Part shown: positions 35,905 to 48,500 of the stretch, piece by piece
How positions within the stretch are numbered: position 1 is the first letter of the stretch
How the letters are laid out: every line of letters starts with the position of its first letter
Assembly: GCF_024868665.1 (NCBI RefSeq)
Contig: NC_079891.1
Location: 34,134,080 to 34,198,079, forward strand
Length of the DNA stretch: 64,000 bases
Source of the DNA: Triplophysa rosa
Lineage: Eukaryota > Chordata > Actinopteri > Cypriniformes > Nemacheilidae
Direction: 5' to 3'
Program-made: the position numbers and the translations under genes
Notes under the pieces: generated by a model
The model's input: only the letters and a program-made list of their open reading frames with translations
What the model was told of the DNA's origin: nothing
Databases searched by the model: none

Positions 35905-36091
35905 TGATGCTCTGAAGGGGCAGAAACACACAGGCCACTCCCGCTGCGATTCGGTTTGTGCCCGTTATACATCAGGCCCTTCCTGAATCTACAGATAAAA
36001 CGTCCTGATCAGCCCCCACCCATCGCCCTCCGAAAGCAATACAGGTTAAAGTTTAACCTTCTGGAAAACATGTTTAAAAAGATTTTCAAAT

Positions 36092-36230
36092 GTGACCCTG
36101 GATCACAAAACCAATCTTAAGTAGCACAGGAACATTTTTAGCAAAAGCCAAAACTACATTGTATGGGTCAAAATCATCGTCTTTTCTTTTATGCCTAAAA
36201 TCATTAGGATATGAAGTAAATAAAAACGTA
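36092..36230 (+). mobile_element. Fragment of GTGACCCTGGATCACAAAACC element
   Basis: It begins GTGACCCTGGATCACAAAACC and continues with CTTAAGTAGCACAGGAACATTT and ATCATTAGGATATGAAGTAAA. The same words occur in the same order at 50271-51515. Here the right inverted end is missing. Confidence 0.6.
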
Positions 36231-37787
36231 TCAAAACAAACAAAACTAAGGAATTTAGGAGAAAACTAGGTAGTTGTCTTGTTTTTATTAGAGGTGCAAT
36301 CCGTAACTTTGGACCCTCCATTTATAAGTCATTATTATAAGCTTACATTTGTGATTTGGACTCATTTTTATTTACTTTATGTGATAACTAATTTTTGTTT
36401 ATTTTTAACCAAAAATATAAAGATTGCAGTTTTAAGAGTAGTTTCATAAAGGCTACACATTTTCTATTCAACAATACGGAGATACTGTGAGCTACAATTT
36501 AGTTATTTAAATTCACAAAAAAATATGCCATCAACCCTGAGAGGTGCAGTTCTGTCTTACAGCAGTACCAGTTTGCTCAGAAATGACTTTGCATTTAATT
36601 GCTATTTAATCTAGTTCCACAGGACCGAGCTTATATTTTGCACTCTCATGGAGACACACCCCAATTCTTTGTCAAAAATTGCGCTGGAAAAAAAACAAGA
36701 CCCTCTTTGTGGGTGCAGTGATGCTTGTGTTTACGCTTGCTGCTTGTGTTTACACAGAAACCTTTGCGTGTATGACATCAGGGCTGAGCTGTGCTTAAAA
36801 AAAGCCTGCATTGTGTATATTTTTCATTGACATACTGTACGTCATGTGGTGACACAACCTTGATTTGATTTACATAGAAACTACTGTCACAAGAAACACA
36901 TACATTTCATTTCAGGTAAGTACGTTTGAATATATTCTACAAAGCTTCAGTGTTGGAAGATATTAAGCTAATATTAAAACGCATGTCCTGCATCATGTGC
37001 GGAATTCACATTTTTGTTGACATGTGACACCAGCAGTATATTTGTGGAAAATTTTCCAGTGTTTTCGCACCTCACCTTTGACCCGAACATGTGACTGACC
37101 TTTGGTGCATGAACCAAAACACAGACAACTTAAGTCAAACCGTGTCTTTAGGTTGTGCAGCCAAAATGTTTCATAACCTTTATTATGAAGTAAACTATTA
37201 TAGAGTACTCTATATCATTTGATGCAATAATGTAATAAAAGATAAATGGCTAACTACTGGGATTTGAATTTGTCAAAGTTCATTTTCATCTGTTCTGGAC
37301 TGCCGGTCAATCGCACCTTTGGATACGAGACACTATTCAGGTATTTGAAATGCTTTAAGACATTGGATCAGGTTTATTTCTCTAGTAGTTCATGAGAATA
37401 TATTCCATGAATTATCCATCTTTTGCGATTACTGAATAAGGAAAGGTAAATAAAAGGACAAATAAAGAGACTAAGGAAATTACGAGAAAATCAATTGAAA
37501 TGTTTAGGAATGCAGTGGAGTATTATCGCAGTATTATACGTGCTACCTAAATTCATATTCCACATCTGTGTAGTTCAGATGAAAATGAAAAATACTTCAT
37601 ATTGCAATTCCAGCTATCAAAACACAATAATGTAACAATTAACAACTTAACTGATGAGTTAGATTTGCACTTTGGCCTCGATGTCTGGAACAGGTCAAGT
37701 ATCAGAGTGTTATATAAACTAAATTAATGAGGTGTATAAACCTGCAATGACAGCATCAGCTGCAAAGCATCATAAAGCTTCTCATTT

Positions 37788-38110
37788 CTAAAGTGATAGT
37801 TCACCCAAAAATGAAAATTCTGTTATCATTTACTCAACTTCTTGCCATTTCAAACCTGTATGGCTTTCTTTCTTTCGCAGAACACAAGAGAAGATATTTT
37901 GAAGAATGTTGTTAACTGGCCCCCAATCACTTGCATTGGTTTTGTGTCCATACAAGTGAATGGGGTTCAGTGCTGTACGGTTACCAATTACTTTCATCAA
38001 AAGGTGTTCTTTTGCATTCTGCGGACGAAAGAAAGTCATACAGGTTGGAAATGACAAGAGGGTGAGTAAATGAGAAAAAAACATTTTTTGGGGGTGAACT
38101 ATCACTTAAA
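37788..38110. mobile_element. TTCACCC-type inverted-repeat element, near-perfect palindrome
   Basis: It starts AAAGTGATAGTTCACCC and ends GGGGTGAACTATCACTT. Inner arms also pair: CTTTCTTTCTTTCGCAGAACA on the left, and GCATTCTGCGGACGAAAGAAAG on the right. About 320 bp, non-coding despite fortuitous ORFs on both strands. Confidence 0.75.
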
Positions 38111-38286
38111 TTAGTTTCTAATACAGATCTGACAAGTTTCAAAAGACTGCTGCCAGATCGCCATCTAGTGTCACACAAAACCCAATATGTACCGCAGGAA
38201 CAGAACCTGTTTACCAAAACTCCTTTTATTGTGTGTTCAGCAACAGGAACCACACAAAAACAAAAGTCTCACGTGAAACATTAACC

Positions 38287-40924
38287 TCAGTTGAGCTTAT
38301 CAAAATACTTCAGTTTGCCTGCGGGGTCTGGAATAATCTGCGAGGAAAAAGAGCAGATAAAGAGATATTGTAATTGATCGTGTACCCGTGTAAAATACGA
38401 CCAAACACACACAACCACAAATCAATACGACACACTTTTCTCTTCTGCAGGATGATTTTAGCACTCCATTTAAATGTATGGCATCATTACATTAATTTGG
38501 CATTCGTGTACTATGCGATACACACACACAATGATAAATATCATTTTGACAAAATACTGTCAGATCTTTATCTCAGACCACATAATAAACCTATTCATGT
38601 AGATTATTTATAATTATAATAATTCACTTTTTTAGGAATCACACACACACACAGACAAGAACTTACTGTATCACTGCCAGGCTTCCATCCAGCGGGACAC
38701 ACTAACGCCAAAGACACATGAGAGTCAGTGAAGAAAACCAGTAACATCAACAAAAGTCAATTAGGTGAAATGTGATCTGCCTTCGTCTCAGATAAGTATG
38801 GAGATTTAAATTGACAGCACTTTAAGAAAAATGCCAAATATGTGCCATACCTTCTCCGTGTTTGTCCGTGTACTGGAAAGCCTGCACCAGTCTGAGCGTT
38901 TCATCGACAGAGCGGCCCACAGGCAGATCATTCATTGTGATTTGTCTGAGAACACCTTTATCATCAATGATGAAGAGGCCTCTGAAACACAGGAGAACAT
39001 TTTTTTGATGTTATTTAACAGGCATGTCCTGACCATCGGCCCATGCAAAACCTTCCAGCATGTTGCATAAGACCAAACTCTTTTGGATCCAGTACCTAAG
39101 TGTGTGTCCTTGGTCCTCAAGAAAGACGCCATAGTCCTTGGATATCTGGTGTGTGAGGTCAGAAAGTAGAGGGATTTTCATTGGTCCAAGACCTCCTTGT
39201 TTTCTGGGTGTGTTGATCCTGAAATGACACAAACACAACAGTGAATCCATTTGGAGTGGTCACTTAAGTGCATGACAACACAGAACCTGTAATATTCGAC
39301 CAGTTCGAACAATGCAAAAATGTAATCCCATTCCGGGTGTGGTCTCACCAGGCCAGGTGGGTAAACTGGGAATCCACAGAGCAGGCAACCACCTCAGCGT
39401 TAATGGCCTGGAACTCATGCAAGCGGTCGCTGAAGGCGATGATCTCAGTGGGACACACAAACGTGCTGTGAAGTAACACAATCCAGTGAGGATCACAATA
39501 ACTCGTTCAATGCCTATTTACTTGAACATAAAATAGCATTTGTGCCCTATTTTACAATCGAAATGCGACATGTTTCAGAGCTAAATGTCAACAAGTGGGC
39601 ACTTCACACCAAGAAGTACCAAGACCTGAATGGACGTTTATTTTTCATTATGCACAGAAATGTGCATTAAAAGGCAAATGGGGTCAATTCTTCATATTTA
39701 ACATGAGTAACACAAGACGTCAATGTGGTCAACTTACAAGTCCAGAGGATAGAAGAAGAATACCAGGTATTTTCCTTTGTAATCTGACAGTTTCAGCTCT
39801 TTAAACTCTCCATTTATGACAGCCGTTCCCTCCCAGTTTGGTGCTGGTTTTGAGACTGAAAAAGAATCATTTACATTTACATTTAGTCGTTTAGCAGACG
39901 CTTTTATCCAAAGCGACTTACAAAGAGTTCAGGGAGCAATAAGCGATGTCATACAGGAGCAATAATACAATAGGTGCTAATACAAAGTTACTGGTTTCAA
40001 CAAAAGCTAGACCACTACCTGTTGAGAGAAAGAGAGAGGGTTAGTGTTTTATTTAAAAAAAATGTCATATGTGTCAAGAATTCACAGAAGAGATGGGTTT
40101 TAAGTAGTTTTTTGAATGTTGTGAGAGATGTGGTTGACCGGACCGAGTTAGGAAGAAATCATAACATATTTACTCCATATTAAACTTATATTGCATATGT
40201 AATTTGCACAGAAGTGAAAGGTTCGTGTATCATCACAATGCATGTTAAAGAAAGCTCGTAGATCCAGGCTTTATTTACAATGACGTGTCCTTAGAAGCTG
40301 TGCATTTCTAAACAACACACAAAGCACGAGCACAATGAAAGTTTGAGTTTGAATCTCGGCAAATGCTCATATTAACAACTAGGACTGTAAATAAATAATA
40401 GCTTCCTAAAACATTAGACAAAGCTTGAGCCAAAACACAATATACTACGCAAAACAGACGCAATCTTCAATGCAATAGCACTGTAGCACAGATATGTTAT
40501 CTCGCAAAATCAGTCGTTGCATCGCATTCAAACAAGCTTTCGTTTCAGATCGTTTTGTTTGCATTCTTGTATTGGGGCGAATGCTAACAGACTCGCGCTT
40601 GTGGATTCTGACAGCTGTTGGATGTTGTTTTGCAAAATACAATGCAGCAATTACCCACATTGGTAAAACAATCGCTAAATGATGATTTAAAGACATGCAT
40701 GTGACTTTAAACAGCATAAATGAGTAAAGTGACACACTTTTGGCTTTGCTCAGGTGTAGTGAATGATCAGAGACGGGCACGCGGAAAGCCTCTCCGGGAT
40801 AAACGTGTCCACTGGCGTAATTATAACACTCTTGTTCCTTCTTCCCGTTCACACCATCACAGGCAACAGACCCGAGGAGGAAAAACAGGGAGAGACAGAT
40901 CCACTCACAGCGACTGACATCCAT
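38287..40924 (-). CDS. prdx4: Peroxiredoxin 4, endoplasmic reticulum thiol peroxidase
   Basis: Seven exons, high to low: 40924-40738, 39855-39738, 39465-39349, 39218-39096, 38981-38851, 38701-38667, 38337-38287, all GT-AG, giving 253 aa. It reduces H2O2 and hydroperoxides using a Cys pair and feeds oxidising equivalents to protein disulphide isomerase in the ER lumen. Residues 1-22 are a signal peptide ([14 protein letters not shown]). Cys33 (KEQEC) matches the PRDX4-specific N-terminal Cys that links dimers. Cys106 in FTFVCPTE is peroxidatic and Cys227 in GEVCPAGW is resolving. GGLG and the C-terminal YF (KYFDKLN) are both present, the pair associated with sensitivity to hyperoxidation. No KDEL is present, as in other PRDX4. 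A 60-bp GA/CT microsatellite sits 24 bp upstream of the ATG. The minus-strand AATAAA at 38225-38230 ends the transcript. Confidence 0.95.
39867..39932. mobile_element. SINE tail fragment in prdx4 intron 1
   Basis: CATTTACATTTAGTCGTTTAGC followed by AGACGCTTTTATCCAAAGCG is the conserved 3' domain of cyprinid SINEs, in reverse orientation. The tRNA-like head is absent. Confidence 0.6.
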
Positions 40925-40946
40925 TATTGAGCCTTGTAGGAAGCAC

Positions 40947-40947
<1 letters not shown>

Positions 40948-41007
<60 letters not shown>
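40948..41007. repeat. (CT)n microsatellite at the prdx4 5' end
   Basis: A pure CT run of about 60 bp, reading GA on the prdx4 sense strand. It begins 24 bp before the start codon, so it lies in the 5'UTR or core promoter. Copy number in the source assembly may be inexact. Confidence 0.95.
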
Positions 41008-41010
<3 letters not shown>

Positions 41011-42558
41011 GATTATTATGCGTCCTGTCGTCGTCGATCTATATCCTGAACTGATCTACTACAACTGTCCCGGGGGCCTTGTTATGTCCCTGTTTATGAT
41101 ATAGAGATCTGTTTTTATCTTTTTACGTATTCATCGTTTTATTCATTTGAATTCACAAATATAAATCCATTAGTCGTCAGTGTTAGTGTTGGCGTATTTC
41201 ATCATTTTAAAAGGACGTTTTTTGCTAGCACATTTGTTATTGTTTCGTCTCAAGTTCAAGTGAAGCGTTTTATGTGGCCAACTACAGTTTAGAAATTACA
41301 TTATTATAATCTGTATTTGCTATTTTGATCTTTTACTAGTTTAAACAATCTGGATAATATTCTGTTTTTAACTATCACAGTAAAATAATATTATAAGCTA
41401 TTTGCATTTGCTAGTATTACGGTCATCCGGACACACTGTGGCGCTGTCGCTCCGCATATGTCTATTACTTCCGCTCTGCCCTGCTGTTGTTCCGTATATG
41501 GCTGTTCGTTCCGCTCTGCCGCTGCGCTGTTGTTCGGGATGGTCGCTATTTGGCGGGAGCTCACCGGATTAAAACCTCTTTCAACCTAGTAACTAGTTAG
41601 TATTCCACCACTAAATATATTATGTGTATGGTTTGTCGCTACATTAAGCCCTACTGACAGTTAAACAGTATTTAAATCCACGATTGTCAGAATCCTTCTT
41701 ATTCCTGCGTTTAGGGACTTTTTCTTACATAACGCGATAGAGGCCGTTACACGCTTTAAGCCTTTGAATGTTTTTAAACAGTTTTAATATAATCTATATT
41801 TTTATTCAAATGTTGAGTGATTTTAACGGCATTAATCCAGTTTCTAATTTGTTGGTTAATCGAAACAATATGAAGTTAGCGGAAGAGCTAAACACGCGAG
41901 GGGCTCGAGACAGCTGCACCTCATGTAACTTACTTGATGAGTTTGGTTCCAAAATGAGAGCTCCGTTTTATTATGTTATCGTGTTTTTATTGTGTTAGTT
42001 AGCTGTATTTTTGTAGTTATTTGGCTTAAATCAAATCAAAACAAACCAACCGCAGTTTGACTGATATTAATTGGAATGTACTATTAAAAAAGCAAGACTT
42101 TTGAATTTTTTTAAAAACGGAGTTATCTCATTTTGGAACCAAACTCTTCACTTGCAAGAGACCAGAATGTTGACATTTTAAGTGCCTCATAATGTTGAAA
42201 AACGTAATAAATAGACCAAGTCATGGTTTAATCCTGATGAGTTTATTGCGTGGTTTAGGGCTTTGGGTATACATCTTAGTACCAAAACGAACACGAGGAA
42301 TCCTCGTTAATAGTCTGTATAATGCAAACTGTTTATGTAGAGGTTCATTTATATTTTTGAGTGCCAGAGTTTTTATAAATGTCTCCCCAGAAAAAATCTG
42401 ACAGGTCTGCTTTATGTAAATGTATCATTGAGGATTATCACGCAATGAGTATCACTGTACGACAATTATATACATATATACTTATATCACTAATGTATAC
42501 TTCTATACTTTTGTGTTTTACCGCAGATTTTTTCCATACTAGACATCATTTGAACACC
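41008..42558. promoter_or_regulatory. Divergent interval between prdx4 and srrt
   Basis: It contains both 5' regions. CTTCCGCTCTGCC occurs twice at about 41465-41520, near likely transcription starts, and a strong acceptor (TTTTACCGCAG) at 42526 implies a non-coding srrt exon upstream. A 214-bp inverted-repeat element occupies 41936-42149. No coding exon seen. Confidence 0.4.
41936..42149. mobile_element. MITE-like inverted repeat upstream of srrt
   Basis: The left arm (41936-41970) reads GATGAGTTTGGTTCCAAAAT then GAGAGCTCCGTTTT. The right arm (42114-42149) is its near-exact inverse, with two short mismatches. The arms are about 35 bp, the spacer about 145 bp, and there is no ORF. Confidence 0.65.
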
Positions 42559-45500
42559 ATGGCTGACAGTGATGATGAGTACGACCGCCGGCGCAGAGAC
42601 AAGTTTCGCCGGGAGAGGAGTGACTATGACCGGTCCAGAGAGAGAGAGGACAGGAGGAGAGATGACTGGAATGACCGGTGAGGACAAGAGCCTGAAGAAA
42701 CATTTCACAGAATATTCTTTTCATGCCCGTTAGGCCTGTGCTAATTTCACAGAAGGAAGACAAAAAAACTGGAAAATGATATAAAGGCACAAAAATGATT
42801 AAAAGAAATGTTATTTGTAAGCAAACAAAGATGACTGTGGCCAGGATCCTACTGGCGGTAGACAAGAGTCTTGTATGCTTGCGTGGTTTTATATGTTTGT
42901 TTTTTGGTTGTCGTTTACTGGCGGCCCTCGGCAAGAGAGTGGGACCGGGGCCGTGAGCGCCGCAGTCGTGGCGAGTACCGCGATTACGAGAGAGGTAGAC
43001 GGGAGAGATTTTCCCCTCCGCGTCATGACATGAGCCCTCAGCAGAAGCGGATGAGGAGAGACTGGTAAGATGATTTATGTGTTTGGGGAGATTCCGGATG
43101 TAAAGACTGCATGTCGAAATATAGCTTACTATCTTTCAGGGATGACCATGGAGGTGACCCTTACCACGGTGGCTATGACCTGGGTTATGGAGGTGGGGGT
43201 GGACCCAGCTATGCTCCCCCTCAGCCGTGGGGTCATCCTGACATGCATCTAATGCAGCCCCATCATGGAATCCCTATACAGGCCAGGTGAGGGAGAGGAA
43301 GCCATTTTGTTTCACTTTAGTGAATTTGTTTGAATGAATCAGTTCGAAGCACAGTGATTCAGGCTTTTGTGTCATTATTTGATGTGCACAGAAATCTATC
43401 CTAAAAACCGCATCAACATCAAGATATGTGTGGAGCATTGTCAGATGTTGTAATAATATTTGGAACTTATTCAACCATCCTCTTGATTTCCTTCAGACTG
43501 GGAAACATCCATGATATGGATCTTGGTCCACTTCCTCCTGTGATGAAGACCTTTAAGGAGTTCCTGCTCTCTCTGGACGACTCTGTGGATGAGACGGAGT
43601 CAGTCAAACGCTACAATGAGTACAAGATTGATTTTAGGCGTCAGCAGATGCAGGATTTCTTCCTAGCCCATAAAGATGAAGAGTGGTACGATTACACCTA
43701 AAGTTCTTGCTGTAGAGTTTCGTGTTGCATGTATTCACAGGATTCTGCCCTTCAGATATTTTGCTAATGTTGATACCCGTAGTGCCATTAGTTTAAGGTA
43801 GGATGGCCTTAATTGAGTCAGGGATGCCCTAATGTTTTTCTGCATTGGACATTCAAGATGTGGTAATTCTTTGCTTTAAAATGTTCACGATTTCAATTAG
43901 TTAAATATTAGTGCATCTTTGTCATGAAATAATTTGTTCTTGTTTGTGCCAGTGAGGTTGACTGACATCTGATTATGCTTTCATTGTCCTTTTACAGATA
44001 AACCGAATAGATTAATGCTGTCAAGTGTGTTTTGGGACTTTGAAAATGTTTCTATTGTCAGTTTATCTCCACAGCAAACAGTTGTTGCTTAATATTTCTT
44101 TTTACATTTCAGGGTTTCTTTTGTTTGCAAATTAACATTGTTCTTCCCTCCATCACAGCAAGGTATTGGAAGATGAGAAAAGCTCTTGGACCCGACACGG
44201 GATTCGCTGTTAGTCAGTCAGGGTTTGCACTGCGCACAATGCAGATGCCATTAGAATCCAAGTACCAGGGCTCTTAGTCAGACAGCCGAGCGCTCCGAAT
44301 CCAAACCGGCCTCCGCGTTTTTTATTTCTTTAGTGTGTGCCTTTCTTCCCCTTTTTTCGTTTTCGTTTTTTGATATTCGGATCAATCAGAATCCCCCAAA
44401 ACGCAGAAATCGTGTGTGTTCGTGCACACACCTTTGAGAAGACTGCTCTCAGTGTAAATGTGTTGTAATTCGGGGAGTTCATCAGGTAATTTAAGTGCAC
44501 ACAATGGAAATGTGTATTTCAATTGTTTGACGTTTGTTTGTTGATTAAGTTTTTTTCTCATTTTTTGTTTTCGGCTTTGGTGGTGAGTGGAATAACTTGT
44601 TACTGTACTACACAACACACTTGAACACAGAAAGACTGACAGATGTGCACTTCAGCCGTCTTAGTGTCATTCTTCATTACATAACTTAGTGAGCTGCTTG
44701 GCTGTCTTCTGCCACACTGAACCCTATTTAGTTTCAACTACATAACCATCAAGCACACCTTAAAAATGATGCCTATGTAGGGAGCTCACTAGGTTTTGTA
44801 ACACAGTCACAATGTCATGTGGCAGAAAACTGCGTGGGATATTGAGGTTGTTGATTTATTTGTGCAGACTACATTAGATGATCAGTTATTGGTGATGGAT
44901 ACAGAAGTCTTAAATGAAATGCAGGGGTTAGGATTAAAGCTTGCATGACCTGGAAATAGTTGCTAACATGTTTTTTTCTTCCACATCCACCCTGTTTTCC
45001 CCTCTCTTTCTCTTCTCTGGCTTTCTCTCTATCAGGTTTCGTTCCAAGTACCACCCGGATGAAGCCAGCAGGCGTAAAGCAGATGCACACAGCGCTCTGC
45101 AGAACAGGCTTAATGTCTACATGTTTCTGATAGACAACGGCTGGTTTGATTCCATCTCTCTGGACATAGAACGCGCTCAACAAATCACCAAGATTTTAGA
45201 TGCCGGTATGGACAATTGCATTCGCATACCAGATGTAAAGGAACTTCAAGTTAAAACATCTTGGCAATCCACTGGTTGATTAACTAATTGAACATCTCCA
45301 ACTTTTGCCTTATGTTTCTCAACATATGAATGGGGTTTATGTCATAAAAAGTAAGTTTTGTTTCATTTTAGCTGTGATAAAGATGGAAGGAGGAGGTGAA
45401 AACGACCTGCGCATCCTCGATCAGCCAAATGAGGAAGAGGAGGAGAGAGAGAGGCTGGCGTCAGGTGGGGCCGGGTCTGAACCTCCCAGACGAGACGAGT

Positions 45501-48500
45501 CCAAACCCACAGATGTCGAACGCAAACCTTCTGCTGAAAAAGACAAGGAGGTGAGTGCATTAGGTTACGGAGAAGACGGTTGTGTGATTTTACCTTTTAA
45601 GAGTTTTAAGCGTTAAGTTTTCCCTGATCTTTGTTTGTTTGCGTAGGGAGAGGGAGGCGAGGTGGTCGAGAAAGACGCAGGTGCTTCTGCAGCAGGAAGT
45701 GAAGGAGAGGAGAAAGCTGAACCTGAACCAGCCGCTCAACCCATCCCAGAACCTAAGAAGGTCAGTGGGTTGTATGCTTTGTTTTTCTCCCTAAATCCTG
45801 CAGCTGTCATAACTTGTGTATATGATGGCACTACGTTACACTGTCTCTCTCTCTCTCTTTTTTTAGACGGGTAAGAAGAGGAAGAGGAAGCACAGCGGAG
45901 ACAGTGAAGACGAAGCCAGCGCATCAGACAGCGAATCTGATTCGGACTCTGACTCAAACTCGCACTTCTCTGAGAAACCCCCAGAGAGAGAACGAGAGCC
46001 CGATGAGGTAGAGGAGAAAGAGGAAGAAGAGGAGGAAGAGGGTGAAGGTTAGTATCGCTGTCGCTCCTATTCTGAATGCGTTTCCTGGTAAACCGTAATG
46101 ATGTGATGCTCAGATCTCTTACTCGTCTCGTGCAGCATCTGACGCGAAGGAGCGGGTGGACGAGAAGCCGAAGGCAAGAGAGAAAGACAAAGAGAAGAAG
46201 CCCAAAGATGATCAGCCTCCGAGACCTCGGCCTCTTCACCGGACGTGCTCCCTCTTCATGAGAAGCATCGCCCCTACTATATCGAAAGCAGAGATTGTTG
46301 CTGTGAGTGTGCGCGTCAGACATGAGTGTGTTTAAGATTATTTCTTCATCGAGTGGTGATGATGAATGTGCTGTTTTTGTCGCAGCTCTGTCGACGCTAT
46401 CCGGGATTTATGCGTGTGTGTTTGTCAGAACCGCAGCCAGAGCGCAGGTGAGAGACCAACATCCATAAACTTCCTGTGTTTCTTGGTTCTTTATAAATAA
46501 TAAAAAATCTAAATAGTAATGGCAAACATTATAAATATATTTTGTGTTTCAGGTTTTTTAGACGTTGCTGGGTGACATTTGATAGAGGCGTAAACATCAA
46601 AGAGATCTGCTGGAACCTGCAGAACATTCGGGTGAGTTTCAGAAGACACTCGGAGGCCATCCACACGGGACGCGTTTAGCTGTATACGTAAAGATTTTGT
46701 GTCGTATCGGTGTTCCTCCACATGGAGCCGGCGTTTTGGGAGCCTATTTTTTTTAGAAACCGGGTGCCAGAGTGGCTAAATCTGAAAACGTCACCCTTGC
46801 GTTTTCATGTGTATTTTCTTAATGATGATGTCATGCCCCCAGCGCGCAAAGTTTGTGTATGCTCCAAGTCCTTTTCTCCGTTCTTAGTGTATCTCTGTGA
46901 CAGAATTACAGCGCCACACACTGAATTGGCGTGTATACTCCATCGTTTTGAGTCGGTTTAGCGGTTTCATGTGTACGCAGATATTTCTTGAGACGATGTT
47001 GTGAAAAGGTTGGATAGGGAAAGCTCTGGCGTCGTGTCTTAACCTCATCCTCCTCTCATTCTCTTGTCTCCCTGTCCAGCTGCGGGACTGTGAGTTGGCT
47101 CCCGGAGTCAATCGGGACTTGGCACGCCGCGTACGTAACGTCAACGGGATCACTCAGCACAAGCAGGTGCTCCGTAATGACATCAAACTGGCTGCCAAAT
47201 TGATCCACGCGCTGGACGACAGAGAAAAGCTCTGGAATCAAAAACCTCGAGGAGAGACGCCCACTCTGGAGGTATTGTCACTTCTTCTAGTGTGATGCGG
47301 TGTTAAATATATTGACAGTGAGCTTATAAAGTTGAATTTTGTTTTTCACTCTTCACTGATAGCTTCCTGCTCAAAATCCCATTCTGAAGAACATCACTGA
47401 TTACCTCATCGAGGAAGTGAGCGCAGAAGAGGAGGAGCTTCTGGGGAGTGTGGGTGGAGTTGACTCGGAAGAGGGAACCAAAGAGGGAAATTCCACGGAG
47501 ATGACTGTGGAAAGAGATGACAAACTTGTCAAGGTCAGGGAGCAAAAGTGATGAGTAATGTTCGTGTGTTTAGAGGAAACAAAACCTAGTTCTTTGTAAA
47601 ACGTTCAAAAATAGTTCACCACAATATTAACAATAAGAAATGGGGTACATTTTTTATTGAATTTCTCATTGTTCTGTTCTCAAATGTTCTGTAATGCATA
47701 ATGATATTTTAAATATTTCTACACATTTTAAGTACTTGCATGCAATAGAAGTATTTGTTGTGTTGCCCATTGTATCAGAATGCTGCCTTTAAAATCAGTT
47801 TGTCTTGTAGTTCAGTAAAAATGACAATGAGATTTAATTTGAAATTTTTCCAGGTTCTGGATCGTCTGCTCTTCTACCTCCGTATTGTACACTCTATTGA
47901 TTATTACAACTCCTGCGAGTACCCGAGCGAGGACGAGATGCCGAACCGCTGCGGCATCATCCACGTGCGTGGACCCATCCCTCCGAACCGCATATCCCAC
48001 AGAGAGGGTGAGCCACGATTTCACCACTGACCGGTGGAGTTACACGTGTTACTGTCTGCCTGCCACTGCTATACAGTAGATACAAAAGAAGTTCTCTCTG
48101 TTTGACTTTTTCTATGCATCTTGTAGTGGGGGACTGGCAGAAGACGTTTGAAGAGAAACTGGCATCTCTGTTCAGTGTGAAGGAAACCTTGTCTGAGGAT
48201 GAAGCTGCAAAAATGGGCCGCAAGGACCCAGAACAGGAAGTGGAGAAGTTTGTGTTGGCCAACACGCAGGAGTTGGGCAAGGATAAGTGGCTTTGTCCAC
48301 TCAGTGGAAAAAAATTCAAGGTGTGTGAGGAAACGTGATTTCTGCGCGGCACATTGCTGTATAAACCACCTAATCATTTTGACCATTTCTGACGGAATAT
48401 GATGCATCACTGTCATTAATAAAATGATTCTGTCTCTCTCCAGGGCCCAGAGTTTGTGAGAAAGCATATTCTTAACAAACACGGGGATAAGATTGAAGAA

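Larger units (their letters stand above)
35906..38286. other. Intergenic between sat1 copy 2 and prdx4
   Basis: It holds an element fragment at 36092-36230, an inverted-repeat element at 37788-38110, a GCCATCTAGTG motif at 38160-38170 and a minus-strand prdx4 poly(A) signal at 38225-38230. No exon found. Confidence 0.5.

Noticed and set aside
40948..41007. Regular repeat considered as a CRISPR array or satellite
   Set aside because: It is a plain CT dinucleotide run without spacers, in a vertebrate promoter.
45736..46323. 195-codon minus-strand ORF
   Set aside because: It is antisense to the Lys/Glu-rich srrt exons 8 and 9 and spans their intron.
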